Shown: positions 8,938 through 18,626 of the stretch, in pieces
Position numbering within the stretch: the stretch's first letter is position 1
How the letters are laid out: each line of letters opens with the position of its first letter
Assembly (NCBI RefSeq): GCF_017163705.1
Contig: NZ_JAFIWB010000009.1
Span: 62,001 to 126,000, forward strand
Source of the DNA: Xanthomonas bonasiae
Lineage (GTDB): Bacteria > Pseudomonadota > Gammaproteobacteria > Xanthomonadales > Xanthomonadaceae
Direction: 5' to 3'
DNA length: 64,000 nt
Program-made: the position numbers and the translations under genes
The notes under the pieces: generated by a model
What the model was told of the DNA's origin: nothing
Databases searched by the model: none
The model's input: the letters and a program-made list of their open reading frames with translations, nothing else

Positions 8938-10218
8938 ATGACCACCGCACGGCCTGCCAGTCCCTTCGCCTCGATCGCCATCGTCGGCCTGCTGTTCTTC
9001 ATCATCGGCTTCTTCACCTGGATCAACGGCCCGTTGATCACCTTCGTGCGGCTGGCGTTCGACCTCAACGAGGTCAACGCGTTCCTGGTGCTGATGGTGT
9101 TCTACCTGTCCTACTTCTTCCTGGCGCTGCCGTCGTCGTGGATCCTCAAGCGCACCGGCATGAAGAAGGGCCTGGCGCTGAGCCTGGTGGTGATGGCGGC
9201 GGGCGCGGCGGCGTTCGGCCAGTTCGCCACGCAGCGCTTCTATCCCGGCGCGCTGGCCGGCCTGTTCGTGATCGGCAGCGGCCTGGCGCTGCTGCAGACC
9301 GCGATCAATCCCTACATCAGCATCCTCGGCCCGATCGAGAGCGCGGCGCGGCGCATCGCGGTGATGGGCATCTGCAACAAGATCGCCGGCATCCTGGCGC
9401 CGTTCCTGATCGGCACGCTGGTGCTGCACGGCGTCGGCGACCTCGCCGCGCAGGTGCAGGCCGCCGATCCGGTGGCCAAGGAAGCGCTGCTGACCGCGTT
9501 CGCCGCCAAGATCCACCTGCCGTACCTGGTGATGGCCGGCGTGCTGGTGGTGGTGGCGATCGGCGTGCTGTTCTCGCCGCTGCCGGAACTGAAGGCGTCG
9601 GAAGTCAACGCCGCGCCGGTCGGCGCCGGCAGTCCGGCGCAGAAGACCAGCATCTTCCAGTTCCCGCACCTGTGGCTGGGCGTGCTGTGCCTGTTCGTGT
9701 ACGTGGGCGTGGAAGTGATGGCCGGCGATGCGATCGGCACCTACGGCAACGGCTTCCACCTGCCGCTGGACCACACCAAGCTGTTCACCTCCTACACCCT
9801 GGCGGCGATGCTGGCCGGCTACGTGGCCGGCCTGCTGCTGATCCCGACGCTGATCTCGCAGGCGCGCTACCTCAGCATCTCGGCGCTGCTCGGCGTGCTG
9901 TTCTCGGCCGGCGCCTATTTCACCCATGGCTACGTGTCGGTGGGCTTCGTCGCCGCGCTCGGCTTCGCCAACGCGATGATGTGGCCGGCGATCTTCCCGC
10001 TGGCGATCAAGGGCCTGGGCCGCCACACCGAGATCGGCTCGGCCTTGCTGGTGATGGGCATCGCCGGCGGCGCGATCATCCCGCAGCTGTTCGCGGTGCT
10101 GAAGCAGCACTTCGACTTCCAGCTGGTGTTCCTGCTGCTGATGGTGCCGTGCTACCTGTACATCCTGTTCTATTCCCTGGTCGGCCATCGCGCCGGCCAA
10201 GCCTCCGCCCGCGCGTGA
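8938..10218 (+). CDS. nagP: NagP, GlcNAc transporter of the FHS subfamily of MFS
   Basis: Inner-membrane sugar:proton symporter-type protein, 426 aa with about twelve hydrophobic segments. FFIIGFFTWINGPLI in the first helix, FLALPSSWILKRTGMKKGL in the helix 2-3 loop and LLQTAINPYISILGP are typical of the fucose/glucose/GlcNAc FHS group. With nagQ upstream and nagR-nagB-II-nagA downstream it most likely imports GlcNAc released in the periplasm. A central hydrophilic loop sits around residues 210-240. It starts 38 bp after nagQ. Confidence 0.9.
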   Translation: MTTARPASPFASIAIVGLLFFIIGFFTWINGPLITFVRLAFDLNEVNAFLVLMVFYLSYFFLALPSSWILKRTGMKKGLALSLVVMAAGAAAFGQFATQRFYPGALAGLFVIGSGLALLQTAINPYISILGPIESAARRIAVMGICNKIAGILAPFLIGTLVLHGVGDLAAQVQAADPVAKEALLTAFAAKIHLPYLVMAGVLVVVAIGVLFSPLPELKASEVNAAPVGAGSPAQKTSIFQFPHLWLGVLCLFVYVGVEVMAGDAIGTYGNGFHLPLDHTKLFTSYTLAAMLAGYVAGLLLIPTLISQARYLSISALLGVLFSAGAYFTHGYVSVGFVAALGFANAMMWPAIFPLAIKGLGRHTEIGSALLVMGIAGGAIIPQLFAVLKQHFDFQLVFLLLMVPCYLYILFYSLVGHRAGQASARA

Positions 10219-10260
10219 TCGCGCATCATGGGCGTACTTCCCGACGTGCAGGACCGCAGT

Positions 10261-11328
10261 ATGCGTAGACCCACCATCAAAGATGTCGCCGAGCGGGCGC
10301 GGGTGTCGTTGAAGACCGTGTCGCGGGTCATCAACAACGAACCGTCGGTGATGCAGGCCACGCGCGCGCGCGTGCTGCACGCCATCGCCGAGCTGGACTA
10401 CGAACCGGATCCGTCGGCGCGCAACCTGCGCAGCGGCACCCCGTTCGTGATCGGGCTGGTGTACGACAACCCCAACCCGTACCACATCATCGGCGTGCAG
10501 AACGGCGTGCTGGCGGCGTGCCGCGAGACCGGCTTCGGCCTGCAGATCCATCCCTGCGATTCGACCTCGCCGATGCTGGCCGAGGAACTGGCCGAGTGGA
10601 CCCAGCGCTCGCGCCTGGCCGGGCTGGTGCTGACCGCGCCGATGTCCGAGCGCGCCGAGCTGGTCGCGGCGCTGACCGCGCGCGGGATCAAGACCGTGCG
10701 CATCATCGCCGCCACCGAAGATCCGAAGGACGGCCCCTGCGTCTACGTCGACGACCGCGACGCCGCCTACGAGGTCACCGAGCACCTGATCCAGCTCGGC
10801 CACCAGCGCATCGGCTTCCTGTGGGGCGGCACCTCGCACCGCTCCAGCGGCGAGCGCTACGCCGGTTACGAGGCCGCGCTGAAGGACTACGGCATCACTC
10901 TGGACAAGCACCTGGTGGTGCCCGGCGACTACACCTTCGACGACGGCTTCCGCGGCGCGCGGCGGTTGCTGGCGCTGCGCGAACCGCCGACCGCGATCTT
11001 CGGTTCCAACGACGAGATCGCCGCCGGCGTGCTGGCCGCGGCCAAGTCGGCGGGCATGAACGTGCCCTACGACCTGTCCATCGCCGGCTTCGAGGACAGC
11101 CCGTTCTCGCGCCAGTCGTGGCCGGCGCTGACCACCGCCAAGCAGGCCACCGAAGATATCGCGCGCCACGCCGCACGGCTGCTGATCAGCCAGCTGCGCA
11201 GCGACGCCTACGAAGACCATCCGGCGCCGATGCACAACCAGGGCTTCGTGCCGCAGCTGGTGGTGCGCGGCTCCACCGCGCCGATGCAGCCGCAGTCCCG
11301 CCGTTCTCCTTCCCCCGATCCCACATGA
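10261..11328 (+). CDS. nagR: LacI-family repressor NagR
   Basis: Repressor of 355 aa when started at 10261; an ATG at 10228 would add eleven residues before the helix-turn-helix and is less likely because AGGA lies at good distance before 10261. The LacI headpiece is textbook (RPTIKDVAERARVSLKTVSRVINNE), followed by a hinge and a periplasmic-binding-like effector domain (FVIGLVYDNPNPYH, FGSNDEIAAGVL, IAGFEDSPFS). Known xanthomonad NagR controls GlcNAc genes. Its TGA is shared with the start of nagB-II, so repressor and catabolic enzymes are translationally coupled. Confidence 0.88.
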   Translation: MRRPTIKDVAERARVSLKTVSRVINNEPSVMQATRARVLHAIAELDYEPDPSARNLRSGTPFVIGLVYDNPNPYHIIGVQNGVLAACRETGFGLQIHPCDSTSPMLAEELAEWTQRSRLAGLVLTAPMSERAELVAALTARGIKTVRIIAATEDPKDGPCVYVDDRDAAYEVTEHLIQLGHQRIGFLWGGTSHRSSGERYAGYEAALKDYGITLDKHLVVPGDYTFDDGFRGARRLLALREPPTAIFGSNDEIAAGVLAAAKSAGMNVPYDLSIAGFEDSPFSRQSWPALTTAKQATEDIARHAARLLISQLRSDAYEDHPAPMHNQGFVPQLVVRGSTAPMQPQSRRSPSPDPT

Positions 11329-12365
11329 CCCTGCCCATGGCACTGCCCACCGAAACCGAAACCCTGATGTTCCGCGAAGCCGCGGAAACCGCCGATGTCG
11401 TCGCCGCGCAGTTCGCGCGTAACCATGCCGTGGTCAGCACGCTGGCCGCGGCGTTGCGTGCCGATCCGCCGCCGTTCGTGGTCACCTGCGCGCGCGGCAG
11501 TTCCGACCACGCCGCGACCTACGCCAAGTACCTGTTCGAGACCCAGCTCGGTGTGGTCACCGCCTCGGCCTCGCCGTCGGTGGGTTCGGTATACGAATCG
11601 CCGCTGCAGTTGCGCGGCGCGCTGTACGTGGTGATCTCGCAGTCGGGCAAGAGCCCGGACCTGCTGCGCAACGCCGAGGCGGCCAAGGCCGCCGGCGCGC
11701 GCGTGGTGGCGCTGGTCAACGTCGAGGATTCGCCGCTGGCGCAACTGGCCGACACCGTGATCGCGCTCGGCGCCGGCCCGGAGAAGAGCGTGGCCGCGAC
11801 CAAGAGCTACCTGGCCTCGCTGGCGGCGATCCTGCAGCTCGGCGCGCACTGGAAGAACGATGCGGCCCTGCTCGCCGCGCTCGACACGCTGCCGCAGGCG
11901 CTGCGCGCCGCGTGGCAGGCCGATTGGCGCCCGCTCACCGACGGCCTGGTCGATGCGCACAACCTGTTCGTGCTCGGCCGCGGTTTGGGCCTGGCCGCGG
12001 CGCAGGAAGCAGCGTTGAAGTTCAAGGAAACCTGCGGCCTGCATGCCGAGGCCTACAGCTCGGCGGAAGTGAAGCACGGGCCGATGGCGCTGGTCGGCCC
12101 CGGCTTCCCGGTGCTGGCCTTCGCCCAGCCGGACGAAACCGGCGCCGGCACCCGCAGCCTGGCCGAGGAGTTCCGCGGCCGCGGCGCGCAGGTGTGGCTG
12201 GCCAGCGCCGACGGCGACCTGCCGCTGGTCGCCGCGCCGCACCCGGTGTGCGCGCCGCTGCTGACCATCCAGAGTTTCTACCGCGCGATCAACGCGCTGG
12301 CGCTGCGCCGCGGCTACAACCCGGACCTGCCGCCGCATCTGAACAAAGTGACGGAGACGGTGTAA
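11325..12365 (+). CDS. nagB-II: Glucosamine-6-phosphate deaminase NagB-II (SIS-domain type)
   Basis: Cytoplasmic enzyme converting glucosamine-6-phosphate to fructose-6-phosphate and ammonia. It consists of two SIS domains related to the isomerase half of GlmS and lacks the glutaminase domain, which separates it from glucosamine synthase and from classical NagB. Visible sugar-phosphate motifs are CARGSSDHAATYAKY, ISQSGKSPDLL, EKSVAATKSYLA and SAEVKHGPMALVGP. Length is 346 aa. The ATG overlaps the nagR stop and its TAA overlaps the nagA ATG, so it is in a tight operon. Confidence 0.9.
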   Translation: MTLPMALPTETETLMFREAAETADVVAAQFARNHAVVSTLAAALRADPPPFVVTCARGSSDHAATYAKYLFETQLGVVTASASPSVGSVYESPLQLRGALYVVISQSGKSPDLLRNAEAAKAAGARVVALVNVEDSPLAQLADTVIALGAGPEKSVAATKSYLASLAAILQLGAHWKNDAALLAALDTLPQALRAAWQADWRPLTDGLVDAHNLFVLGRGLGLAAAQEAALKFKETCGLHAEAYSSAEVKHGPMALVGPGFPVLAFAQPDETGAGTRSLAEEFRGRGAQVWLASADGDLPLVAAPHPVCAPLLTIQSFYRAINALALRRGYNPDLPPHLNKVTETV

Positions 12366-13510
12366 TGACGACGACGGCGCTGCGCAATGCGCGCGTGCTC
12401 GGTGCGGATGGATTCCTCGACGGCGTGAGCGTGTTGCTGCAGGACGGGCGCATCGCCGCGCTACTCGACGACGGCGACGCGCGCGTGGCGGCGGCGACGA
12501 CGCAGCTGGACCTGGGCGGCGGCACGCTGCTGCCGGGGTTCATCGACGTGCAGGTCAACGGCGGCGGCGGCGTGCTGTTCAACAACAGCACCGACGTCGA
12601 GGCGCTGCGCCGCATCGGCCAGGCGCATCGCCGCTACGGCACCACCGGCTACCTGCCGACGCTGATCAGCGACGATGTCGAGGTGATGCGCGCGGCGATC
12701 GCCGCGACCCGCGAGGCCATCGCCGCCGGCGTGCCGGGCGTGCTCGGCATCCACCTGGAAGGGCCGTACCTGGCGCCGGCGCGCAAGGGCACCCACAACG
12801 TGGACAAGTTCCGCGTGCCCGATGCCGCCGAACTGGCGCTGGCCACCTCGCTGGACAACGGCGTCACCCTGATCACGCTGGCCCCGGAACGGCTGCCGGT
12901 CGACAGCATCCGCACGCTGGCCGCCGCCGGCGCGCGCGTGTTCGCCGGCCACACCGCCGGCAGCTACGACGAGATCCGTGCCGGCCTGGATGCGGGCGTG
13001 TGCGGCTTCACCCATCTGTACAACGCGATGTCGCCGCTGCAGGGACGCGATCCCGGTGCGGTCGGCGCCGCGCTGGAAGACCGCCACGCCTGGTGCGGGC
13101 TGATCGTCGACGGCGTGCACGTGCATCCGGCCAGCCTGCGCGTGGCGCTGGCAGCCAAGCCGCGCGGCACGCTGTTCCTGGTCACCGACGCGATGCCGAT
13201 GGTCGGCGCCGACAGCCCCAGCTTCGACCTGTACGGCGAAACCATCACCGAGGTGGACGGCGTGGTGCGCAACGCGGCCGGCGCGCTTGCCGGTTCGGCG
13301 CTGGACATGGCCAGCGCGGTCCGCAACAGCGTGCAATGGCTGGGCGTGAGCCTGGACGAAGCCGCACGCATGGCCTCGCTGTATCCGGCGCAATGCCTGG
13401 GCCTGGACGACCGCTACGGCCGCATCGCGCCCGGCTACCAGGCCGACCTGGTGCTGCTCGACGACGCGCTGCAGGTGCGGCAGACCTGGATCGCGGGAGC
13501 GGTGGAATAA
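12365..13510 (+). CDS. nagA: N-acetylglucosamine-6-phosphate deacetylase
   Basis: Removes acetate from GlcNAc-6-phosphate, the step before NagB-II. The protein has 381 aa with the amidohydrolase TIM-barrel signatures: GFIDVQVNGGGGVLFN, HLEGPYLAPARKGTH, FAGHTAGSYDEI, THLYNAMSPLQGRDPG, and the catalytic aspartate region FLVTDAMPM. A C-terminal beta-domain (GYQADLVLLD) closes the fold. Start ATG shares a base with the nagB-II stop. It is the last gene of the nag unit. No GlcNAc kinase follows, so phosphorylation must depend on a gene elsewhere. Confidence 0.93.
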   Translation: MTTTALRNARVLGADGFLDGVSVLLQDGRIAALLDDGDARVAAATTQLDLGGGTLLPGFIDVQVNGGGGVLFNNSTDVEALRRIGQAHRRYGTTGYLPTLISDDVEVMRAAIAATREAIAAGVPGVLGIHLEGPYLAPARKGTHNVDKFRVPDAAELALATSLDNGVTLITLAPERLPVDSIRTLAAAGARVFAGHTAGSYDEIRAGLDAGVCGFTHLYNAMSPLQGRDPGAVGAALEDRHAWCGLIVDGVHVHPASLRVALAAKPRGTLFLVTDAMPMVGADSPSFDLYGETITEVDGVVRNAAGALAGSALDMASAVRNSVQWLGVSLDEAARMASLYPAQCLGLDDRYGRIAPGYQADLVLLDDALQVRQTWIAGAVE

Positions 13511-13601
13511 TCGGCGGCGTTGCCGAGCGTGTGCCGCGCGCGTCCGCCCTCGCGCAAGCGGGGGGCGTTCGTCGCCGGCGTGCCGTCGATTTCGATCCAG
13601 T

Positions 13602-13625
13602 TGTGGGAGCGACTTCGGTCGCGAC
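13602..13625 (+). repeat. Half copy of the dispersed GGAGCGaCTTC palindrome
   Basis: TGTGGGAGCGACTTCGGTCG followed by CGAC, matching the left arm of the full hairpins at 14552, 21682, 61046 and 61598. Lies between nagA and the fructosamine kinase gene. Confidence 0.7.
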
Positions 13626-13681
13626 GCGCTGCGCCGTGAATGCAGATCGCACCCAAGCGAAACGCCCTCTAGCCTGAGCCG

Positions 13682-14488
13682 ATGCCTACCGCCGGTTCCG
13701 ACCTGTTCGCCTTGCCGCCGCACGACGGCCTGCACCGGCTGACGTTGCGCGACGGCCGCGACGCGATCTGCAAACGCCGCCGCGCGATGCCGGCCGATTT
13801 CTTCGCCGCCGAAGTGCGCGGCCTGGACGCGCTGCGCGCTGCGGATGGTCTCCGCGTGCCGAAGGTGTACGCGCAGGGCGAAGACTGGTTGCTGCTCGAA
13901 GACCTGGGAGCGGCGGTCCCGCATCCGCACTTCGCCCGGCTCGCCGGCGAGGGTTTGGCACGCCAGCACCGCGTACGCGGCGGCCACTTCGGTTTCGACC
14001 ACGACGGCTACATCGGCGACAGTCCTCAGGACAATGGCGCCGACCGCGACGGGCATCGCTTCTTCGTCGAACGGCGGCTGCGCCCGCAGGCCGAGCGCGC
14101 GCTGCGCAACGCTGCGCTGGTTCCCGCGGACATGGCGCGCCTGGAACGGCTGTGCGTACGCCTGCCGCAACTGATTCCGACGCAGCCGCCGGTATTGCTG
14201 CACGGCGATCTATGGCAGGGCAACCTGCATTGCGCCGGCGACGGCCTGCCGGCGCTGATCGACGCCGGCGCGGCGCACTACGGCTGGGCCGAGGCCGAAC
14301 TGGCGATGCTGACGCTGTTCGGCGAACCCGATCCGCAACTGCTGCGCAGCTACGCCGAACACGCGCCGTTGGCGAAGGATTGGCGCGAACGCGCGCCGCT
14401 GTACAACCTCTACCATCTGCTCAATCACCTCAACCTGTTCGGTGATGGCTATCTGCAAGCGGTGCGTGCGGTGCTGGCGCGGTATTGA
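13682..14488 (+). CDS. Fructosamine/ketosamine-3-kinase family protein
   Basis: Cytoplasmic kinase-fold protein of 268 aa, usual for the bacterial fructosamine kinase family, which phosphorylates sugars attached to amines and so promotes deglycation. Seen in sequence: an early invariant-type lysine in AICKRRRAM, the LLLEDLG hinge, GGHFGFDHDGYIGDSPQ, the catalytic loop VLLHGDLWQGN and the metal-binding ALIDAGAAHYG. The usual family form of that last motif is IDPA; here Asp is followed by AGAAHYG. It is separated from nagA by 171 bp, so it may not belong to the nag operon. Confidence 0.85.
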   Translation: MPTAGSDLFALPPHDGLHRLTLRDGRDAICKRRRAMPADFFAAEVRGLDALRAADGLRVPKVYAQGEDWLLLEDLGAAVPHPHFARLAGEGLARQHRVRGGHFGFDHDGYIGDSPQDNGADRDGHRFFVERRLRPQAERALRNAALVPADMARLERLCVRLPQLIPTQPPVLLHGDLWQGNLHCAGDGLPALIDAGAAHYGWAEAELAMLTLFGEPDPQLLRSYAEHAPLAKDWRERAPLYNLYHLLNHLNLFGDGYLQAVRAVLARY

Positions 14489-14551
14489 TGGCGGTCCGCT
14501 GTGTGCGTGCAGCTGGCATATTCGACGCGGCATCTGCGGCCGCTAGCCAAT

Positions 14552-14619
14552 TGTAGGAGCGGCTTCAGCCGCGACGGGCTTTACCGGTAGAGCCCGTCGC
14601 GGCTGAAGCCGCTCCTACA
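14552..14619 (+). repeat. Perfect 29-bp-stem palindrome (REP-like)
   Basis: A 29-base arm (14552-14580) beginning TGTAGGAGCGGCTTCAGCCG is followed by ten bases and its exact complement (14591-14619). It lies between the convergent fructosamine kinase and cca genes, so it could act as a two-way terminator. Related copies occur elsewhere in the window. Confidence 0.85.
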
Positions 14620-14661
14620 GGGGCGTTCTGTAGACAGATAGGCGTCGCGGAACAGGCCGCG

Positions 14662-15897
14662 TCAGTTCGCAGGCGTGCCGCGCGCTGCACCGATCGCCTT
14701 GATCCGCGCCTTCGCCAGTGCCTCGCCGATCTGCGGGCCGCTCAGGCCCTGCGCGGCCAAGTCGCGCGCGTTGACCGCCAGCGCCGCGGCGTGCAGGCGC
14801 TGCAGTTCGCGGCCCTGCGGGTAGTCGGCGTCCTCGTTGCCGAGGCGGCCGCGCTTGTCGGCCTCGCATACCAGCGCCAGCTGCGCGATGCGTTCGGGCT
14901 TGCGGAAGCCGTCGCAGCGCTGCAGCAGTTCGTGCACGGTGCGGTCGCGCAGCTCGGCCAGGCGATGCACGTTCAAGTGCTCGCGGCAGGCGATCTCGGC
15001 CAGCTGGCGATGTTCCTGCGGCAGCTTCAGCCGTTCGCACAGCGCGCGCAGCGGGGCGACGCCGCGCTGTTCGTGCATCACATGCTTCGGCCATTCCGCG
15101 GGCGGCGTCAGCGCCTTGCCCAGGTCGTGGGTCAGCGCGGCGAAGCCGATCAGCGCATCGCCCGGCGCCAGCCGTGCGGCCATGTCGCTGACCAGTTCCT
15201 GGTGGCGGCCGGTATCGATCTCGGGATGGTACTCGGCGCGCTGCGGCACGCCGTACAGCGCCTCAAGTTCCGGCAGCACGCTGCGCAGCGCATCGGCATC
15301 GTGCAGCGTGCGCAGGAACGCCGACGGCTGCGCCGAGGCCAGGCTGCGGCGCAATTCCTGCCACACGCGCTCGGGCACCAGCGTGTCCAGTTCGCCGCTG
15401 GCCGCCATCTCGCGCATCAGCGCCAGGGTCTCCGGCGCCACGCTGAAACCGAGCGGCGCCAGCCGCGCCATGAAACGCGCCGCACGCAGCACGCGCAGCG
15501 GGTCCTCGCCGAAGGCCGGGCCGATGTGGCGCAGCACGCGTTGTTCGATGTCGCGCACGCCGCCATACGGATCCACCAGCGCGCCGCTGTCCTCGTCGCG
15601 GGCGATCGCGTTGATGGTGAAGTCGCGCCGCTGCAGGTCTTCTTCCAGTGTCACCGACGGGTCGGCGTCGACCACGAAGCCGTGGTAGCCGCGCCCGGAC
15701 TTGCGCTCGGTGCGCGCCAGCGCGTACTCCTCGCCGCTGTGCGGATGCAGGAACACCGGGAAATCGCGGCCGACCTGTTTGTAGCCCAGGTCCAGCATCT
15801 GCTGTGGCGTGGCGCCGACCACGACCCAGTCGCGGTCGCCGGGCGGTTGCCCGAGCAGGCTGTCGCGGACGGCGCCGCCGACGAGGTAGATGTTCAT
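14662..15897 (-). CDS. cca: Multifunctional CCA-adding tRNA nucleotidyltransferase
   Basis: Adds or repairs the 3' CCA end of tRNAs. The protein has 411 aa, the usual length of the long gammaproteobacterial form with a C-terminal HD domain. Seen: [16 protein letters not shown] with GDRDWVVVG (nucleotidyltransferase motif), [22 protein letters not shown], and the HD phosphohydrolase motif ALTHDLGK. The frame is open far upstream on this strand, but the ATG at 15897 gives the conserved family N-terminus. Upstream (15898-16028) are short G-rich repeats. Confidence 0.95.
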   Translation of the reverse strand: MNIYLVGGAVRDSLLGQPPGDRDWVVVGATPQQMLDLGYKQVGRDFPVFLHPHSGEEYALARTERKSGRGYHGFVVDADPSVTLEEDLQRRDFTINAIARDEDSGALVDPYGGVRDIEQRVLRHIGPAFGEDPLRVLRAARFMARLAPLGFSVAPETLALMREMAASGELDTLVPERVWQELRRSLASAQPSAFLRTLHDADALRSVLPELEALYGVPQRAEYHPEIDTGRHQELVSDMAARLAPGDALIGFAALTHDLGKALTPPAEWPKHVMHEQRGVAPLRALCERLKLPQEHRQLAEIACREHLNVHRLAELRDRTVHELLQRCDGFRKPERIAQLALVCEADKRGRLGNEDADYPQGRELQRLHAAALAVNARDLAAQGLSGPQIGEALAKARIKAIGAARGTPAN

Positions 15898-15905
15898 TGG
15901 GGGCC

Positions 15906-16044
15906 GGGAATGGGGAGTCGGGAATCGGGAATGGGAAAAGCAGGTTCGCTCGGTCCGATGCCGCCGTGGTGTGCGGACGTCAGTTTCGGCGAGAGCTCGC
16001 GCGGTGCGCCGTTGCGATTCCCCATTCCCTATTCCCGATTCCCT
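15906..16044. repeat. Inverted pair of GGGAATcGGGAATgGGG short repeats
   Basis: A run of GGGAATGGGG / GGGAATCGGGAATGGG lies at 15906-15935 and the complementary ATTCCCCATTCCCTATTCCC type lies at 16016-16044, about 80 bp apart. The right copy overlaps the end of slt and supplies its stop codon. Confidence 0.75.
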
Positions 16045-17993
16045 GCCGCAGACGCGGCCGCACAGACGAACTTCTTGCGCGGCGCGTCCAGCTTGCCGAG
16101 CATGCGGTCGCTGACCGGCAGCGCGTCGCCGTTGAGGCGCCAGTCGTAGATCACGCTGAAGGCGAGGATGCGCGCGACGTATTCGCGGGTTTCCTTGTAG
16201 CTGATCGTCTCGATCCAGAAGTCGGCGTCGTGGCCGGGGCGCTGGGTCTGCCAGCGTGCCGCCGGGCCGGGGCCGGCGTTGTAGGCGGCGATGGTCAGGT
16301 AGGGCAGGCCGTAGGTGTTCAACAGCTGGCGCAGGTAGGCGGTGCCGATGGCGATGTTGGTGTCCGGGTCGTACAGGCTGGCGGCGCCGCCGTAGCCGGC
16401 CAGGCCGAGGTTCCTGGCCACGCTGGCGCCGGTGGCCGGCAACACCTGCATCAGGCCCATCGCATTGGCCGGCGAGCGCGCGTTCGGGTTGAAGATGCTC
16501 TCGGCGCGGATCTCGGCGGCGACCCAGGCCGGGTCGATCGCGTTCTTGCCCGCTTCGCGGCGGATGGTGGCGTCGTGGTGCAGCGGGAAGCGCAGCGAAT
16601 ACAGGCGCTGCTCGTCGGGCAGCTTGCCCAGCGCGAACACCGCGCGGTCGAACCAGCCGTTGTCGCGCGCCACTTCCACTGCGATGCGTCGCTGGGTGTT
16701 GTCGAAGCGGGTCAGCGCGTCGTTCCATTCGGCCACGGCCCATGCCGCACGGTCGATCTTGAACAGTTCCAGCGCGCGCACCAGTGCCGGATCGCGGGCG
16801 ACGGCGGCCTGCGCCTGCGCACTGTCGTTGGGTTCCCACGGGCATAGCGCATAGGGCTGCTTGAGCCGGTCGGCGGCCATGAAGCCGTGGAAAGTGGCGG
16901 ACTTGGCGGCCTCGCGGTACAGCCGCTGCGCCTCGCCGGCATTGCTGGTCTTTTCCGCCAGCCGCGCCTCGAAATACTGCCAGCGCGAATCGTTGCGCTG
17001 CGCCGGTGCCATCTTGCGGATCGCCGCCAGCGCCGCCGGCCAGTCGCCGCGCGCCATCGCCTCGCGCGTGCGCCATTCGTGCAGGCGTTCGTCGTAGGCG
17101 CTGTCGGGTACCGCGTTGAGCCGGCGCGCCGAATCCGGTCCGTACGAGGCCACCGTCCACAACGCGATCTGGTACAGCACCTCGCCGCGCTGCGCCTCGC
17201 TCAGCTGCAGCGCCTGCGCAAATTGCGGCAACTGCCGCTCGGCCGCGTCCGGATCGGTCTTGGCCAGTTTCTCCAGGCCGTCCACCGCCACCTTGCGGCT
17301 GCGCTCGGTCTTCGGCCAGGTCAGCGCACGCGTGTGCACCGCGTCCAGGAACGCCGCATAGTCGTTGGCCAGGGCCAGTTCGGCGGCGGGCAGGCCGCGC
17401 GCGGCGCTGCGCATCACCGCCGGCTGCTGCGCATCGGCCGCCGCTTCCACCCGCGCCCAGCGCAGCGTGTCGTTCATTCCGCCGCGCGCCTGCAGCACCG
17501 CGAATACCGCATCGCAGGCATCGGGCAGCGACTTGCCGCTGCTGCGCCACAGCGCCTGCGCCTCGTCGATCCATTGCGCGTCGGCACGGCCGGTGGCCTG
17601 GCGCGCGTTGAGCTGGGCGCAGCGCAGGCCGGTGTTGTCGGTGGGCTTCCAGTTGGCCAGCAGCGCCGGCCAATCCTGGCGCCGCGCCAGCGCCGGCAGC
17701 CACAGCGTGCGGAAGCTCTCGGCCACCGGCTGCCCGGCGTAGCGCTTCAGGAAATCCTGCGCCTGCGCATCGGAGATGCGGTCGATGTTGCGGCGCAGGT
17801 TGGCGTATTCGAGCCAGCCGTACAGCGGGTGCTGTTTGAATGCGGCCGCTTGCACGGGATCGAACTGGCCGCGCTCGGCGGCGTCGATCGCCGCACGCAG
17901 CGCAGGACGTTGGGCGTCCAGGGTCTGGGCGAGGGCAGGGGCGGTGCCGCACAACGCGGCGGCGAGCAGCAGGAGAGACGTGCGCAATTTCAT
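16029..17993 (-). CDS. slt: Soluble lytic murein transglycosylase Slt
   Basis: Periplasmic enzyme that cleaves peptidoglycan glycan strands with 1,6-anhydro product formation. Start at 17993 gives a clean signal peptide ([22 protein letters not shown]) and 654 aa, normal for the Slt70 type: a long alpha-superhelical N-terminal region (about 25-470) then a C-terminal lysozyme-like domain with [30 protein letters not shown] and AAYNAGPG. The catalytic glutamate is in RAES. The C-terminal residues AGNRE and the TAG stop are encoded by the genomic GGGAATCGGGAATAGGG repeat, so the tail seems to have been created by repeat insertion. Confidence 0.92.
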   Translation of the reverse strand: MKLRTSLLLLAAALCGTAPALAQTLDAQRPALRAAIDAAERGQFDPVQAAAFKQHPLYGWLEYANLRRNIDRISDAQAQDFLKRYAGQPVAESFRTLWLPALARRQDWPALLANWKPTDNTGLRCAQLNARQATGRADAQWIDEAQALWRSSGKSLPDACDAVFAVLQARGGMNDTLRWARVEAAADAQQPAVMRSAARGLPAAELALANDYAAFLDAVHTRALTWPKTERSRKVAVDGLEKLAKTDPDAAERQLPQFAQALQLSEAQRGEVLYQIALWTVASYGPDSARRLNAVPDSAYDERLHEWRTREAMARGDWPAALAAIRKMAPAQRNDSRWQYFEARLAEKTSNAGEAQRLYREAAKSATFHGFMAADRLKQPYALCPWEPNDSAQAQAAVARDPALVRALELFKIDRAAWAVAEWNDALTRFDNTQRRIAVEVARDNGWFDRAVFALGKLPDEQRLYSLRFPLHHDATIRREAGKNAIDPAWVAAEIRAESIFNPNARSPANAMGLMQVLPATGASVARNLGLAGYGGAASLYDPDTNIAIGTAYLRQLLNTYGLPYLTIAAYNAGPGPAARWQTQRPGHDADFWIETISYKETREYVARILAFSVIYDWRLNGDALPVSDRMLGKLDAPRKKFVCAAASAAGNRE

Positions 17994-18626
17994 GCGCGGG
18001 ACTATACCGAACGCCGATGAATCGACGCGGCAAGGGTTTTGCGGCGATGGCGACGCGAGCGCAGCGGAAGGCGTGCAGGGAGCTGCGCCCTTGCCCGCCG
18101 GAGCCTGCGCAGCACTGTCGGGCGCGGCGTGGGCGCTGGTTGGATCCGGCCAGCTGCGCTTGGCGTGACACGGTGCATTGGGCTGTCGCCATGCGCTTTG
18201 CGTGCCGCATGCTTGGCGCTGCATCGAGCCGTGTCCGCCCCGCGCCGTCGGAGGCCGCGAGGCGGTGTCGCAAACGGGCGTAGCGGTGCGACGCGTGCAG
18301 CCATGCCGCCGGCCGCGTCCGCGCCTGCAAGAACACCATGCACTTGGCTTCCCGTAGCTCGCCGAGCCGGCCGGCGCGATCGGCATGCCGTTGTCTTCGC
18401 CATGTCCCGGTATTCGCTTGCCTGGCGTGCACTGTCCTGCGGTGGCCCGAATCGAGTCCGGGTGGACTGCGCCATGTCTACGAAATCGTCCAGTCGGTCC
18501 GGGACTGTCCGAATCGCGGTCCGATTGCTTGCTTAGGGTTTACGTTTTGTTTACAAGGTAGGCCACGCCGTCGCGGTGCAGGGGGTCGCAGCGGCCGACC
18601 CACATCCTTTCTGGAGAGAGAGACGG
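17994..18626. other. Gap between slt and the second TonB receptor gene
   Basis: These 633 bp contain open frames on both strands, but none has recognisable protein features or a convincing ribosome site. Only the AT-rich stretch near 18538-18554 and the ribosome site of the receptor stand out. Confidence 0.5.
18538..18554 (+). promoter_or_regulatory. GTTTAC direct repeat upstream of the TonB receptor
   Basis: GTTTAC occurs at 18538 and 18549, one helical turn apart, in the only AT-rich segment of the gap and 73-89 bp before the receptor start. It is a candidate regulator site; no family is assigned. Confidence 0.25.

Noticed and set aside
8869-11343. 824-codon minus-strand open frame opposite nagP and nagR
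   Set aside because: Composition is unlike a protein (His/Arg/Gln repeats) and it overlaps genes with clear family motifs.
18002-18537. Several 140-165-codon frames upstream of the second TonB receptor
   Set aside because: Overlapping on both strands, no ribosome sites, no domain-like composition.
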